A DNA stretch of 24,717 bases from JBDRDD01 sp043821115 (GTDB lineage Bacteria; CAYTYR01; UBA6262; DAOVJB01). Of the stretch, positions 14,574 to 22,200 are shown piece by piece. The notes under the pieces were generated by a model that was not told where the DNA came from, did no database searches, and saw only the letters and a list, made by a program, of their open reading frames with translations. The position numbers and the translations under genes were made by a program. Position 1 is the stretch's first letter; every line of letters begins with the position of its first letter. The stretch covers positions 1 to 24,717 of the forward strand of contig JBDRDD010000003.1 of the NCBI GenBank assembly GCA_043821115.1, given 5' to 3'.

Positions 14574-15428
14574 TCAGTACGGCATTTCGGGTGCGTAGTT
14601 CGGGAACGGGTCCGGCAGCGGCTGGACCTTGGCGAAGTCGTAGTAGATTATTACGGCTTTCTTAGCCTTGTACATTCCCTGGTCGTAGTTGAAATGCACT
14701 CTCGTGACCGGATGTGATTCTCTTTCTCCCATGCCTGTCCCCGCCTTCATCTCATCGGCAGCCATTTCCTCTCTTTCCGCCGAGGGCGCGCACCGCTGTT
14801 TCTTCGCGTCAGACATTCCCGGGAAGGAGTTGTGCTTTCTCGTGTACTCGTAAAGGGGGTGTTGTTCGAAGTAGTCTTCCAGCTCCCGCCTGTTCCAGAA
14901 GTATGCTGCCCCGATAACACCGCAGTTAACCGAGAGGTCCCTTCCCCAGCTGTTTGACTGCCACTTCGCGTAGGATGCTTCTTTTCCTGTAAAGAAAAAG
15001 CGGCGCGCGTCGGATCCTGTCACCTGCCAGCCCCTGATGGTGACATAGGAATAAGGATCTATTATCCATTTTGAACCGTCTGAGGGTTTTGACGGCTCTC
15101 CTGTTATCGAATTAAGGCCGTCTATTGTAAGGTTTACCGCCACCCTTACCGGCAGCGGGTTGTGGAGCCTTATGCTGTAGCGCTCCTCGGGCTTTGCGGT
15201 AATGAAAGGCCTGCCGTCTTTACTGGTCTCGTATTTTCTGCCGGTCTCGTCGCTTATGACCTCGACGAGGAAGTTGTAGCCGTGATCGCGTTTCTCGTAT
15301 CTGACTATGCCGTCTCTTATAATCTTGGTTCTGCAGTTCACCGGAGAGTACTGCGAGGCCGCCTGCGAGGGTCTTGGGATGAGGGTGCTGATGATGCTTG
15401 CGATAAGTAATATTGCTGTTTTTTTCAT
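14574..15428 (-). CDS. Secreted protein of unknown function
   Basis: A 284-residue protein that I do not recognise. I start it at the ATG reading MKKTAILLIASI and not 12 codons upstream, because a Sec signal peptide then begins properly (cleavage likely after PRPSQA) and AGGAAAGGAA precedes it. The mature part has a beta-rich region with YSIRLHNPLPVRVAVNLTID and IDPYSYVTIRGWQVTG, resembling an immunoglobulin-like or sandwich fold that ends in aromatic clusters (RRFFFTG). The last ~70 residues are charged and probably flexible. Three cysteines are visible in the mature protein. It converges with the YiiX-like gene and shares the terminator at 14518-14558. Promoter evidence is weak: a TTGTAC/TTAAAC pair on the minus strand near 15603-15575. 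Confidence 0.75.
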   Translation of the reverse strand: MKKTAILLIASIISTLIPRPSQAASQYSPVNCRTKIIRDGIVRYEKRDHGYNFLVEVISDETGRKYETSKDGRPFITAKPEERYSIRLHNPLPVRVAVNLTIDGLNSITGEPSKPSDGSKWIIDPYSYVTIRGWQVTGSDARRFFFTGKEASYAKWQSNSWGRDLSVNCGVIGAAYFWNRRELEDYFEQHPLYEYTRKHNSFPGMSDAKKQRCAPSAEREEMAADEMKAGTGMGERESHPVTRVHFNYDQGMYKAKKAVIIYYDFAKVQPLPDPFPNYAPEMPY

Positions 15429-15601
15429 GGTGTTTTTCCTTTCCTTTCGATATTTTTTTTGCAAGCGCTGAGGGCCCTTTTCTCGCGCTTACACATGTTA
15501 GACACCACAGGAAAAAGTTTGTTCCGTTAAAAAAAGAAAAAAATTGACTTTTTATTGGAGTTGTAGTAGAGTGGGTTTAACAGGAAGAAAACAGGGAGTA
15601 C

Positions 15602-15637
15602 AAAAAAAAGAGGGCAGGATATTATTCCTGCCCTCTT
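15602..15637 (-). terminator. Intrinsic terminator of the pseudopilin gene
   Basis: Reading the minus strand, AAGAGGGCAGGA (15637-15626) and TCCTGCCCTCTT (15619-15608) form a perfect 12-bp stem around a 6-base loop, followed directly by a run of T. It starts 20 bases after the pseudopilin stop codon and separates that gene from the secreted-protein gene downstream. Confidence 0.93.
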
Positions 15638-15656
15638 ATATTATACGGGTTCTTTG

Positions 15657-16148
15657 TTACCAGATGTTGTAAGCCGTTCCCCAGGATGTGTCAACGGGAG
15701 CTCCTACGGAAGTGTCTGTCGAATAATGATTTATGCAAACCCTGCCGTTTACAGAGTCATATACCCAGCCGCCTGTGCCGGTTATGACACTGTCGCGGTC
15801 TATCGGACTGTCATTTAGATTTAGGGTGGCATATTCCCAGTTCCTACTGCGGGTAAAAGGCTCAATAGGGATGCGTTCTATGAAACGCTCGAAACTTACG
15901 TCAATCTGTGACCCGTCCCAGAGATAATCAAGATCCTGCGGGTAGATGCTGCTTCTGGACTTGCCCCTGTATGTTTCAAGGACATTTCTCATGGTGCGCA
16001 GGTTGCTTTTTAGACTTGCTTCCTTGCTCTCCTGTGTCGCTCCCGCAAAACGTGCTATGACAATGGCTGCTAAAATTCCTAAAATAACTATAACGATTAA
16101 TAATTCCACAAGGGTGAAGCCACTGTCATTTTTGGGCTTGAACTTCAA
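15657..16148 (-). CDS. Type IV pilin-like / GspG-like pseudopilin
   Basis: A pilin-family protein with a prepilin peptidase site G|FTLVE, the invariant glutamate at mature position 5, and a 20-residue hydrophobic alpha-1 helix (LLIVIVILGILAAIVIARFA). The globular part (~125 residues) includes a GTGGWVYDSVNGRVCINH segment common in GspG-like pseudopilins. Start choice: a GTG at 16157 lies inside a strong AAGGGGGTG ribosome site, whereas TTG 16148 is correctly spaced after it, so I use 16148 (163 residues, 10-residue leader). No pilus or type II secretion assembly genes are nearby, so it would depend on machinery encoded elsewhere. It has its own promoter and terminator. Confidence 0.9.
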   Translation of the reverse strand: MKFKPKNDSGFTLVELLIVIVILGILAAIVIARFAGATQESKEASLKSNLRTMRNVLETYRGKSRSSIYPQDLDYLWDGSQIDVSFERFIERIPIEPFTRSRNWEYATLNLNDSPIDRDSVITGTGGWVYDSVNGRVCINHYSTDTSVGAPVDTSWGTAYNIW

Positions 16149-16174
16149 AATGTTCACCCCCTTTACTTTGGGCG

Positions 16175-16197
16175 GGTATAATATTTTGGATTATACC
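16175..16197. repeat. 8-bp inverted repeat in the pseudopilin leader
   Basis: GGTATAAT (16175-16182) and ATTATACC (16190-16197) are exact reverse complements around a 7-base loop. The element lies in the transcribed leader of the minus-strand pseudopilin gene, between its promoter and ribosome site. It could be an operator or a weak hairpin. Confidence 0.55.
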
Positions 16198-16208
16198 TCT
16201 CTATTATA

Positions 16209-16237
16209 AGTATAGCACTAAATCGGTCGTCGGTCAA
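16209..16237 (-). promoter_or_regulatory. Extended -10 promoter of the pseudopilin gene
   Basis: On the minus strand, TTGACC (16237-16232) and TATACT (16214-16209) are separated by 17 bases, with TGC directly before the -10 box. Transcription would start near 16202, leaving a leader of about 50 bases. Confidence 0.82.
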
Positions 16238-16261
16238 TTAGTAGTCTATCATAAATAGTTC

Positions 16262-16290
16262 TTGAAGGCAAGAGGAATTTTTGGTATATT
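16262..16290 (+). promoter_or_regulatory. Extended -10 promoter of the SDR gene
   Basis: TTGAAG (16262-16267) and TATATT (16285-16290) are 17 bases apart, and TGG precedes the -10 box. The expected start is near 16297, and AAGGAG at 16311-16316 lies just before the ATG. It diverges from the pseudopilin promoter. Confidence 0.72.
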
Positions 16291-16321
16291 CTAGTAAAAT
16301 AAAGTATTTTAAGGAGCATAT

Positions 16322-17038
16322 ATGAAAAAAGCTATAATTACCGGGGCCAGTTCGGGCATAGGTATGGAACTTGCTAGGGTTCTCTCTGAGAATGGATACA
16401 TTCTGGGCCTCGCGGCAAGAAGAAAAGAGCTTCTTGAGAATCTAAGCGGCAAGCTCCCGAACCAGTCATATGTAAGGGAGATGGATGTTACCAAACCAAA
16501 AGATGCTGTCAAGGGCTTCAGGGAACTTGTAAAGCAGCTCGGGGGCCTTGACCTTGTTGTTATAAACGCGGGTATGAGCATAACCAATTATGATCTTGAC
16601 CCGAAACCTGAGCAGCAGATGATAGATGTCAACGTATCTGGTTTTGTAACAATAGCTATTGAGGCCGTGAAGTTCTTCGAGAAGCAGGAATCGGGACATA
16701 TAGTGGGAATATCCTCTATAGCGGCTCTTCGCGGAAATGACAGGGCCCCGGCATACAATGCTTCCAAGGCCTTCGTGTCAAATTACATGGACGGGCTCAG
16801 GAAAAAGATGGAGAGGGCCGCTCACAGCATAGCGGTTACCGATATACAGCCGGGATTCGTGGATACTCCCATGATAGAAGGAAAGACGGCATTCTGGGTG
16901 GCCCCGGCAAGAAAAGCGGCGCAGCAGATATTTAGAGCCATAAAGAAAAGAAAAAAGCACGCCTATATAACCACCAGGTGGCGCCTAATCGCCTGGCTCC
17001 TCAAACTCCTCCCTGATACAATATATAATAAAGTATAA
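16322..17038 (+). CDS. Short-chain dehydrogenase/reductase (classical SDR)
   Basis: A 238-residue NAD(P)-dependent oxidoreductase with the Rossmann motif TGASSGIG at residues 7-14, NAG at about 84, and the catalytic Ser132, Tyr145 and Lys149 (YNASK). Arg/Lys residues after the second strand (AARRKELL) favour NADPH over NADH. A conserved PGFVDTPM follows the active site. The C-terminus ends with a hydrophobic-basic segment (LIAWLLKLLP), which could associate with membranes, as in YqjQ-like SDRs. The substrate cannot be predicted. It has its own promoter, and the next gene has another, so it is probably a single-gene unit. Confidence 0.92.
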   Translation: MKKAIITGASSGIGMELARVLSENGYILGLAARRKELLENLSGKLPNQSYVREMDVTKPKDAVKGFRELVKQLGGLDLVVINAGMSITNYDLDPKPEQQMIDVNVSGFVTIAIEAVKFFEKQESGHIVGISSIAALRGNDRAPAYNASKAFVSNYMDGLRKKMERAAHSIAVTDIQPGFVDTPMIEGKTAFWVAPARKAAQQIFRAIKKRKKHAYITTRWRLIAWLLKLLPDTIYNKV

Positions 17039-17043
17039 TGTAC

Positions 17044-17079
17044 TATATATTTTATATCCTAATATATATAAAATATATA
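17044..17079. repeat. 14-bp AT-only inverted repeat after the SDR gene
   Basis: TATATATTTTATAT (17044-17057) and ATATAAAATATATA (17066-17079) are exact reverse complements with an 8-base loop. With no G-C pairs and no T-tract it is a poor intrinsic terminator. It sits directly upstream of the -35 box at 17080, so it may act as an AT-rich upstream element or protein-binding site. Confidence 0.6.
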
Positions 17080-17109
17080 TTGACAGAGAATGGGGTTATC
17101 TGGTATAAC
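17080..17109 (+). promoter_or_regulatory. Promoter of the tolC-RND operon
   Basis: A perfect TTGACA (17080-17085) and TATAAC (17104-17109) are 18 bases apart, with TGG before the -10 box. Transcription should start near 17116, about 40 bases before ATG 17157. Confidence 0.82.
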
Positions 17110-17116
17110 CCATTCT
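17087..17116. promoter_or_regulatory. Operator-like palindrome overlapping the tolC-RND promoter
   Basis: AGAATGGGGTTAT (17087-17099) is the reverse complement of ATAACCCATTCT (17105-17116) apart from one extra G, around a 5-base centre. The palindrome fills the spacer and covers the -10 box, where a dimeric repressor of the TetR, MarR or similar type would block RNA polymerase. No regulator gene of that kind is in the window. Confidence 0.7.
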
Positions 17117-17156
17117 TACCTGCTTATAAAACATGTTTATATGTAAGGAGCCTACC

Positions 17157-18587
17157 ATGAAGGCACCGAAAATCCTTTTTATAGTAGTGGTCCTTTTAAT
17201 CTGCGCTCAGGTTACAGTCGCTGATGAGCTAATAAAGCTCTCGCTTTCCCAGTGCATTGAGCTTGGCGTCACCAATAACCTCTCCTTAAAGAAAGCCAAC
17301 TACGATGTCCTATCGGCAGAGGAATCCGCACTGCGGGCCCGCTCAATGTACGAGCCCTCTGTAAGCGCAAGCGGCGGGAGAACCGATGCCAGGAGCCCTA
17401 TAACAACCCCAACCTTCGGTGACTGGATAAGAACCGATTCACTCAGCCTGGGTATTAACAAGAAGATCGACTACCTGGGCGGACTGCTCAGCCTTGGCTG
17501 GGAAAACGAAAAATCCGACGCCCACACTTCACTTACCGGCATAGACCCTTCATACGAATCCATCATGAGCGCCGCTTATTCGCAACCTCTGGTCAATAAT
17601 GCGCTCGGCTCAAACGACAGGAAAGCAATCAGGCTTGCCGATCTCGGAGAGTCCGTTGCCCGGCTCTCATTGAACTCGCAGAGAAATATTCTCATAAACA
17701 CCATAGAGAACGCGTATGCTGAGCTGGATTTCGCCAAGAAGAACCTCGGAGTGCAGAAGGCGTTCCTTGAACGCGCGAAAAAGCTCCTTGCGGTAAATAA
17801 ACAAAAGCTCAAAGACGGGATCATAGAGGAAGTGGATGTCATAGCCACCGAGGCCGCGGTAACGCTGAGGGAGGCTTCCATTCTCCTCGCGGAGGATGCA
17901 GCAAAGAACTCAAAAGACGCCCTGATAAACCTCATAGGACTCAGCTATGATGACAAGTATGAGTTTGCCGACATGGGGTCGCAGGAAGGGTTTACTCACA
18001 TGGAAGTGGTTGAGCAGGATATGATAACAAGAGCGCTTGCCAGAAGGCCTGACATAGCGATACTGGAGCAGTCCATAAGGGTGGCGGAGCTTTCAATGAA
18101 TATCGCAAAGAACGAAAAAATGCCGGTATTGGACCTAGACGCCCGGTACAGCCTTTCCGGATACGGCGATGACTGGGATGCTGATTACAAATCGCTTGAG
18201 CCCTCGTGGTATCTGGGGTTAAGCCTTACGTTTTTTCCTTTGAGCAAATACTCGGGAAGCACTTTCAGGGCATCCGAGTACGCCTATTCAAGAACCCGCG
18301 CGGAGTTTGAGGAAAAAAGGCTCGCTGTTGTGACCGAGGCAAAAGCTCTAACGCGCAAGGTAAACACCCAGGCTCTCTACGTGCAGGCGTCTATGAAGGC
18401 GAGAGAACTCCAAAAGAGAAAACTAAAGCTCGAAGAAGACAAATTCAACCAGGGCCGCTCTTCCATACAGTGGCTTTTGAACTTCCAGGATGACTTGAGT
18501 AATTCCGAGGTGCAGGTACACAGGGCTCTGACTGACTACCACAGGGCGCAGTCCGATCTTAAATTAGTTACAGGTGACACAAGATGA
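17157..18587 (+). CDS. TolC-family outer-membrane efflux protein
   Basis: A 476-residue outer-membrane factor. I start at ATG 17157 and not 17133, since AAGGAG ends 6 bases before it and the N-terminus then forms a Sec signal peptide (MKAPKILFIVVVLLICA). The mature protein begins with the family-typical IKLSLSQCIELGVTNN, and two long heptad-rich helical stretches (about 170-260 and 380-470) alternate with beta segments, as in the duplicated TolC fold. In the family it forms a trimeric channel across the outer membrane and periplasm. Its end overlaps the RND gene by ATGA, so the two are translated together. Confidence 0.92.
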   Translation: MKAPKILFIVVVLLICAQVTVADELIKLSLSQCIELGVTNNLSLKKANYDVLSAEESALRARSMYEPSVSASGGRTDARSPITTPTFGDWIRTDSLSLGINKKIDYLGGLLSLGWENEKSDAHTSLTGIDPSYESIMSAAYSQPLVNNALGSNDRKAIRLADLGESVARLSLNSQRNILINTIENAYAELDFAKKNLGVQKAFLERAKKLLAVNKQKLKDGIIEEVDVIATEAAVTLREASILLAEDAAKNSKDALINLIGLSYDDKYEFADMGSQEGFTHMEVVEQDMITRALARRPDIAILEQSIRVAELSMNIAKNEKMPVLDLDARYSLSGYGDDWDADYKSLEPSWYLGLSLTFFPLSKYSGSTFRASEYAYSRTRAEFEEKRLAVVTEAKALTRKVNTQALYVQASMKARELQKRKLKLEEDKFNQGRSSIQWLLNFQDDLSNSEVQVHRALTDYHRAQSDLKLVTGDTR

Positions 18588-21500
18588 GTCTTGCAAGATT
18601 TTCGGTAAACCAGAAGGTACTGGTAAATATTATAACTTTCCTGGCGATCGTCGTGGGAGCGTACACTGCGTTTAACATGCAGCGGGAGGCGATGCCTGAT
18701 ATAAGCCTCAACTACGCTTTCGTGCAGACGGTTTACCCAGGCGCTTCGCCGCAGGAAGTGGAGAAGCTTGTCACCATACCCGTAGAGGATGCCATAAAGG
18801 GAATAGATGAAATTGATACCTATAACTCGGTGTCGCGTGAAGGTGTTTCATTTGTATTCATAGAGCTGGACCCTGATATTTCCGAACAGAAAACAGAAAG
18901 CGTCATAAATAACATAGCAAGGGAAGTGGACAAGATTAAGCTCCCGGATGATGCCGAGGATCCCAATGTTGATAAGCTTAACATCCACCCGCCCCTTATA
19001 GAGATATCATTCACCGGCGAGGACATGCCCGAGGAGGAGCTGCGCGAGTACGTCAGGGGTTTCGAGGATATACTAAAGAATATGGAAGGGGTTGCCTCCG
19101 TAGAAAGGATAGGATGGCGCGATAAGGAAGTGAGTATCGAGGTTAACCCGGATGACTTAGAGAGTTATTACATATCCCTTGCCCAGGTGATACGCAGCAT
19201 AGAGAACCAGCATGTTAACCTGCCCGGAGGGAAATTAAAAGACGGCAGCAAGGAGATAATAATCCGCACGGTAGGCGAGCTGGATTCCGCTAAGGAATTC
19301 AAAGAGGTAATAGTAAGGACCAACGCGGACGGCAGGTACATATCCGTGGGCGATGTCGCCAAGGTAAATGAAACATTCGAAGAAAGAATGCGCATATACA
19401 AGACCGACGGGAAGGTCTCCATAAATCTTCTTCCGAAGAAGAAAAAAAGCGGCGATACCATAACAATAGTGGACCAGATAAAGAAGGAGATAAAGAGCTA
19501 CAGGAAAGTGGTTCCGAAAAATGTTTCGGTAGACACCCTCTTTGACATGGCGTTCTACGTAGAGCGGCGCCTTAACGTGCTTACCAACAACGGCCTGATG
19601 GGGCTGGGGCTTTTGTTGTTGACGCTTCTTGTTTTCCTTAACGTGCGTATTGCACTTGTAACGGCAGTGGGCATACCTTTTGCATTCCTGTCCGCGCTTC
19701 TTATGATGAGTTTCTTCGGTGTCACGCTCAATCTTATAACCATGTTCGGCCTCATAATGGTGGTCGGTATGATAGTTGACGATGCCATAGTGGTCAGCGA
19801 GAACGCGTACCGTTACATGGAAAAGGGCATGCCGATAAGAGAGGCGGCGATAAAGGGAGCCGAGGAAGTTGCGGCTCCTGTAACAACGACTATCTTAACC
19901 ACTGCGGCGGCGTTTCTGCCTCTCATGTTCATATCCGGCATAATGGGCAAGTACCTGCGCTTCTTCCCGATGGGCGTCATATTCTGCCTGGTAGCTTCTC
20001 TCTTCGAGGCGCTTATCATACTCCCGTCTCATTTGGCGGAATGGATAAGTCCGCTAAAAGGCAAGGAACACTTTGAAGAAGAGAAGCACGATGCGTGCCC
20101 CGTCAACTCAAGACCTCTCTTTTCCAAGATTATATGCTTCCCGCTCAAAGCCGTAAAGACAGTCGGCCACTACCTGTTCTCAAACGAGCGAAAGGGGAGC
20201 GACGCGGCTTGGTTCCAGAAGCTTCTCGGGACGTACAAGCGCCTGCTTAACTTCAGCATAGCAAGAAGATACCTTTTAACCGGGCTTGCGGGTCTTGTTC
20301 TTGTAGTTTCAATTACGGCATCGGTTCTTTTTATGCCGTTTAACCTTTTCCCGAGCCTTGTAGAGATATTCTATGTGAGGATAGAGACCCCGGAAGGCAC
20401 ATCCCTTGAGGGAACAAATGAACCTATCTCCGCAATCGAGCAGATAATCCTTGATCTGCCGGACAAGGAGATAGAAAACGTTACTACGACGGTCGGTTTC
20501 TCCGGGGAGATAGGCGGAGGTCCCTTTGACAAGCACGGCAGCAAGTACGCCCAGTGCGTGGTATACCTGACACCGCACAATGCAAGGAAGAGGGGAGCCG
20601 AGAAGATCATGTCCGAGATACGCAAGGGCATAGAAAAGAGCAATATACCCAATATCGTGACATTCTCGGTGGAGGCCGTGCGGGACGGGCCTCCTGTCGG
20701 AAAACCCGTCTCTGTCCAGGTGCGCGGTGATGATTACAAGATACTGGATGAGGTGTCCAAAGAAATTCAGGCATACCTGGCTACTGTATCCGGAGTGAAG
20801 GACATCCGGGCCAATTACGAGCTTGACAAGGAAGAGATAAGAGTAAGCGTCGACAAAAAGGAAGCAGCGAGGCTTGGGCTGAGCGTGAGGCAGGTTGCCT
20901 CCACCATACGATACGCCTTCCAGGGCGGAGTGGCTACCACAATGAGAAAGGGCGACGAGGACATAGACGTTATCGTGAGGCTTCCCGAAAAGTTCACCCA
21001 GGACATAGAAACACTCAAAAACCTTACCATACCAAACAACCAGGAAAGGCTTATAAAACTGAGCCGCGTGGCGTCTTTTTCCAAGAGCCAGGGCATAATG
21101 AGTTTTGACCACGATGATGGCATCAGGACGATAACGGTCACCGCGAACGTGGAGAAGGAAGTAATCACGGCTGTTGAGGCCAACAGGCTCCTTATTGACA
21201 AGTTCGCGGATATTCCCGAGCGTTTCCCCGGCTATTACATGAAAGCGGGCGGCGAGTGGGAAGACACGGCAGAATCCATCCGCTCCATGTTCAAGGCGTT
21301 CCTTGTAGCGTTTCTTCTGATATACATGATACTGGCGACACAGTTCAGGTCATTCGTTCAGCCGCTCGTGATCATGACCTCCATTCCATTCGGGATAATA
21401 GGAGTGATTATTGCCCTTGCTGCGCACGGCGAGCCCATAAGCCTTATGGCCATGTTCGGTGTAATAGGGCTGACGGGTGTTGTTGTAAATGACGCCCTCA

Positions 21501-21835
21501 TACTCGTTGATTTCATAAACAAGCGCAGGGAAAAAGGACTTAGTCCGATAGACGCGGTAAAGGAAGCCGGCGCTGTCAGGCTAAGGCCCATCCTTCTTAC
21601 ATCCATCACCACCATTATAGCTCTTATGCCTCTTATATACGGCATAGGCGGCGAAGAGCCGTTCATGCTTCCTTCGGCCATAGCCATGGCATACGGGCTT
21701 CTGGCGGCGACATTTTTGACACTCGTCATAGTGCCTTGCGTTTATTTGATAGTTGAGGATATGGTGTGCCTGGTGGGCAAGAGAAAGGCGAAGAGAGCGC
21801 TGAAGGAATGTTTCGGGAATACAAATAATACCTGA
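18584..21835 (+). CDS. RND-family efflux pump (AcrB/CzcA-like inner-membrane transporter)
   Basis: A 1083-residue RND transporter of full length with the two-fold layout of 6+6 membrane helices and two large periplasmic loops. The N-terminus has VYPGASPQEVEKLVTIPVE, and helix 4 carries GMIVDDAIVVSENAYRYME with the adjacent proton-relay aspartates. The second half repeats the pattern in GVVVNDALILVDFINKRRE. A cytoplasmic linker of about 70 residues between helices 6 and 7 is rich in charge. The substrate is not readable; the motif set fits hydrophobic/amphiphilic efflux as well as CzcA-type export. A periplasmic adaptor protein is absent from this operon, although such pumps normally need one. 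Confidence 0.93.
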   Translation: MSLARFSVNQKVLVNIITFLAIVVGAYTAFNMQREAMPDISLNYAFVQTVYPGASPQEVEKLVTIPVEDAIKGIDEIDTYNSVSREGVSFVFIELDPDISEQKTESVINNIAREVDKIKLPDDAEDPNVDKLNIHPPLIEISFTGEDMPEEELREYVRGFEDILKNMEGVASVERIGWRDKEVSIEVNPDDLESYYISLAQVIRSIENQHVNLPGGKLKDGSKEIIIRTVGELDSAKEFKEVIVRTNADGRYISVGDVAKVNETFEERMRIYKTDGKVSINLLPKKKKSGDTITIVDQIKKEIKSYRKVVPKNVSVDTLFDMAFYVERRLNVLTNNGLMGLGLLLLTLLVFLNVRIALVTAVGIPFAFLSALLMMSFFGVTLNLITMFGLIMVVGMIVDDAIVVSENAYRYMEKGMPIREAAIKGAEEVAAPVTTTILTTAAAFLPLMFISGIMGKYLRFFPMGVIFCLVASLFEALIILPSHLAEWISPLKGKEHFEEEKHDACPVNSRPLFSKIICFPLKAVKTVGHYLFSNERKGSDAAWFQKLLGTYKRLLNFSIARRYLLTGLAGLVLVVSITASVLFMPFNLFPSLVEIFYVRIETPEGTSLEGTNEPISAIEQIILDLPDKEIENVTTTVGFSGEIGGGPFDKHGSKYAQCVVYLTPHNARKRGAEKIMSEIRKGIEKSNIPNIVTFSVEAVRDGPPVGKPVSVQVRGDDYKILDEVSKEIQAYLATVSGVKDIRANYELDKEEIRVSVDKKEAARLGLSVRQVASTIRYAFQGGVATTMRKGDEDIDVIVRLPEKFTQDIETLKNLTIPNNQERLIKLSRVASFSKSQGIMSFDHDDGIRTITVTANVEKEVITAVEANRLLIDKFADIPERFPGYYMKAGGEWEDTAESIRSMFKAFLVAFLLIYMILATQFRSFVQPLVIMTSIPFGIIGVIIALAAHGEPISLMAMFGVIGLTGVVVNDALILVDFINKRREKGLSPIDAVKEAGAVRLRPILLTSITTIIALMPLIYGIGGEEPFMLPSAIAMAYGLLAATFLTLVIVPCVYLIVEDMVCLVGKRKAKRALKECFGNTNNT

Positions 21836-21933
21836 TAAAGAGGTTTAGTAATATAAAATATTCTGACGGGTTATAGGGATTTTTTAAGCCGCAGAAGGCA
21901 GTAACTTATCAAACAAAAAGGGAGGTGTGTAAT

Positions 21934-22170
21934 ATGCCGTACGATCCAAATTTGGATGCGAAGCTGTTCACGAAGGCCTTTGAGAGCGAGACCGACCGCG
22001 TAAGCGTCAATGTCTACTCCTACAACAAGGGTCAGAAAAAGATCCAGATCTCACGTGAGAGCAAGGACGCGGAAGGAGAGTATCGTTTCGCGAAGCTTGG
22101 AAGACTCACCAGGGAAGAATCTGAAGCCATTATCCCGCTTTTGCAGGAAGCACTAGGACACATGGGATAA
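21934..22170 (+). CDS. Small conserved-looking protein of unknown function
   Basis: A 78-residue soluble protein. ATG 21934 is chosen because GGGAGG lies 8 bases upstream; an earlier in-frame GTG is inside that ribosome site. It has a predicted beta-rich core (VSVNVYSYNKGQKKIQISRE) followed by FAKLGRLTREESEAIIPLL, a helix that could be a dimer or protein interface. No cysteines or histidine clusters suggest metal binding. It precedes the aldolase gene by 30 bases and may be part of that operon. The 98 bases upstream (21836-21933) hold no obvious terminator or promoter. I cannot assign a function. Confidence 0.75.
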   Translation: MPYDPNLDAKLFTKAFESETDRVSVNVYSYNKGQKKIQISRESKDAEGEYRFAKLGRLTREESEAIIPLLQEALGHMG

Positions 22171-22200
22171 GAGGTCCAAGAATATACGGGGGGATGATGC

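Noticed and set aside
15544..15572. Plus-strand promoter TTGACT with TAGAGT
   Set aside because: The -10 match is poor and no plus-strand gene follows; the region is a leader or spacer between two minus-strand genes.
17044..17079. AT-only hairpin as terminator of the SDR gene
   Set aside because: There are no G-C pairs in the stem and no following T-tract, so I list it only as an inverted repeat.
17133..17156. Upstream ATG 17133 as the start of the TolC-family gene
   Set aside because: It adds a polar MFICKEPT segment before the signal peptide and has no ribosome site, whereas AAGGAG fits ATG 17157.
20309..21112. 267-codon open frame on the minus strand
   Set aside because: It is wholly antisense to the conserved RND gene and the translation has no family features; it is a codon-bias shadow.
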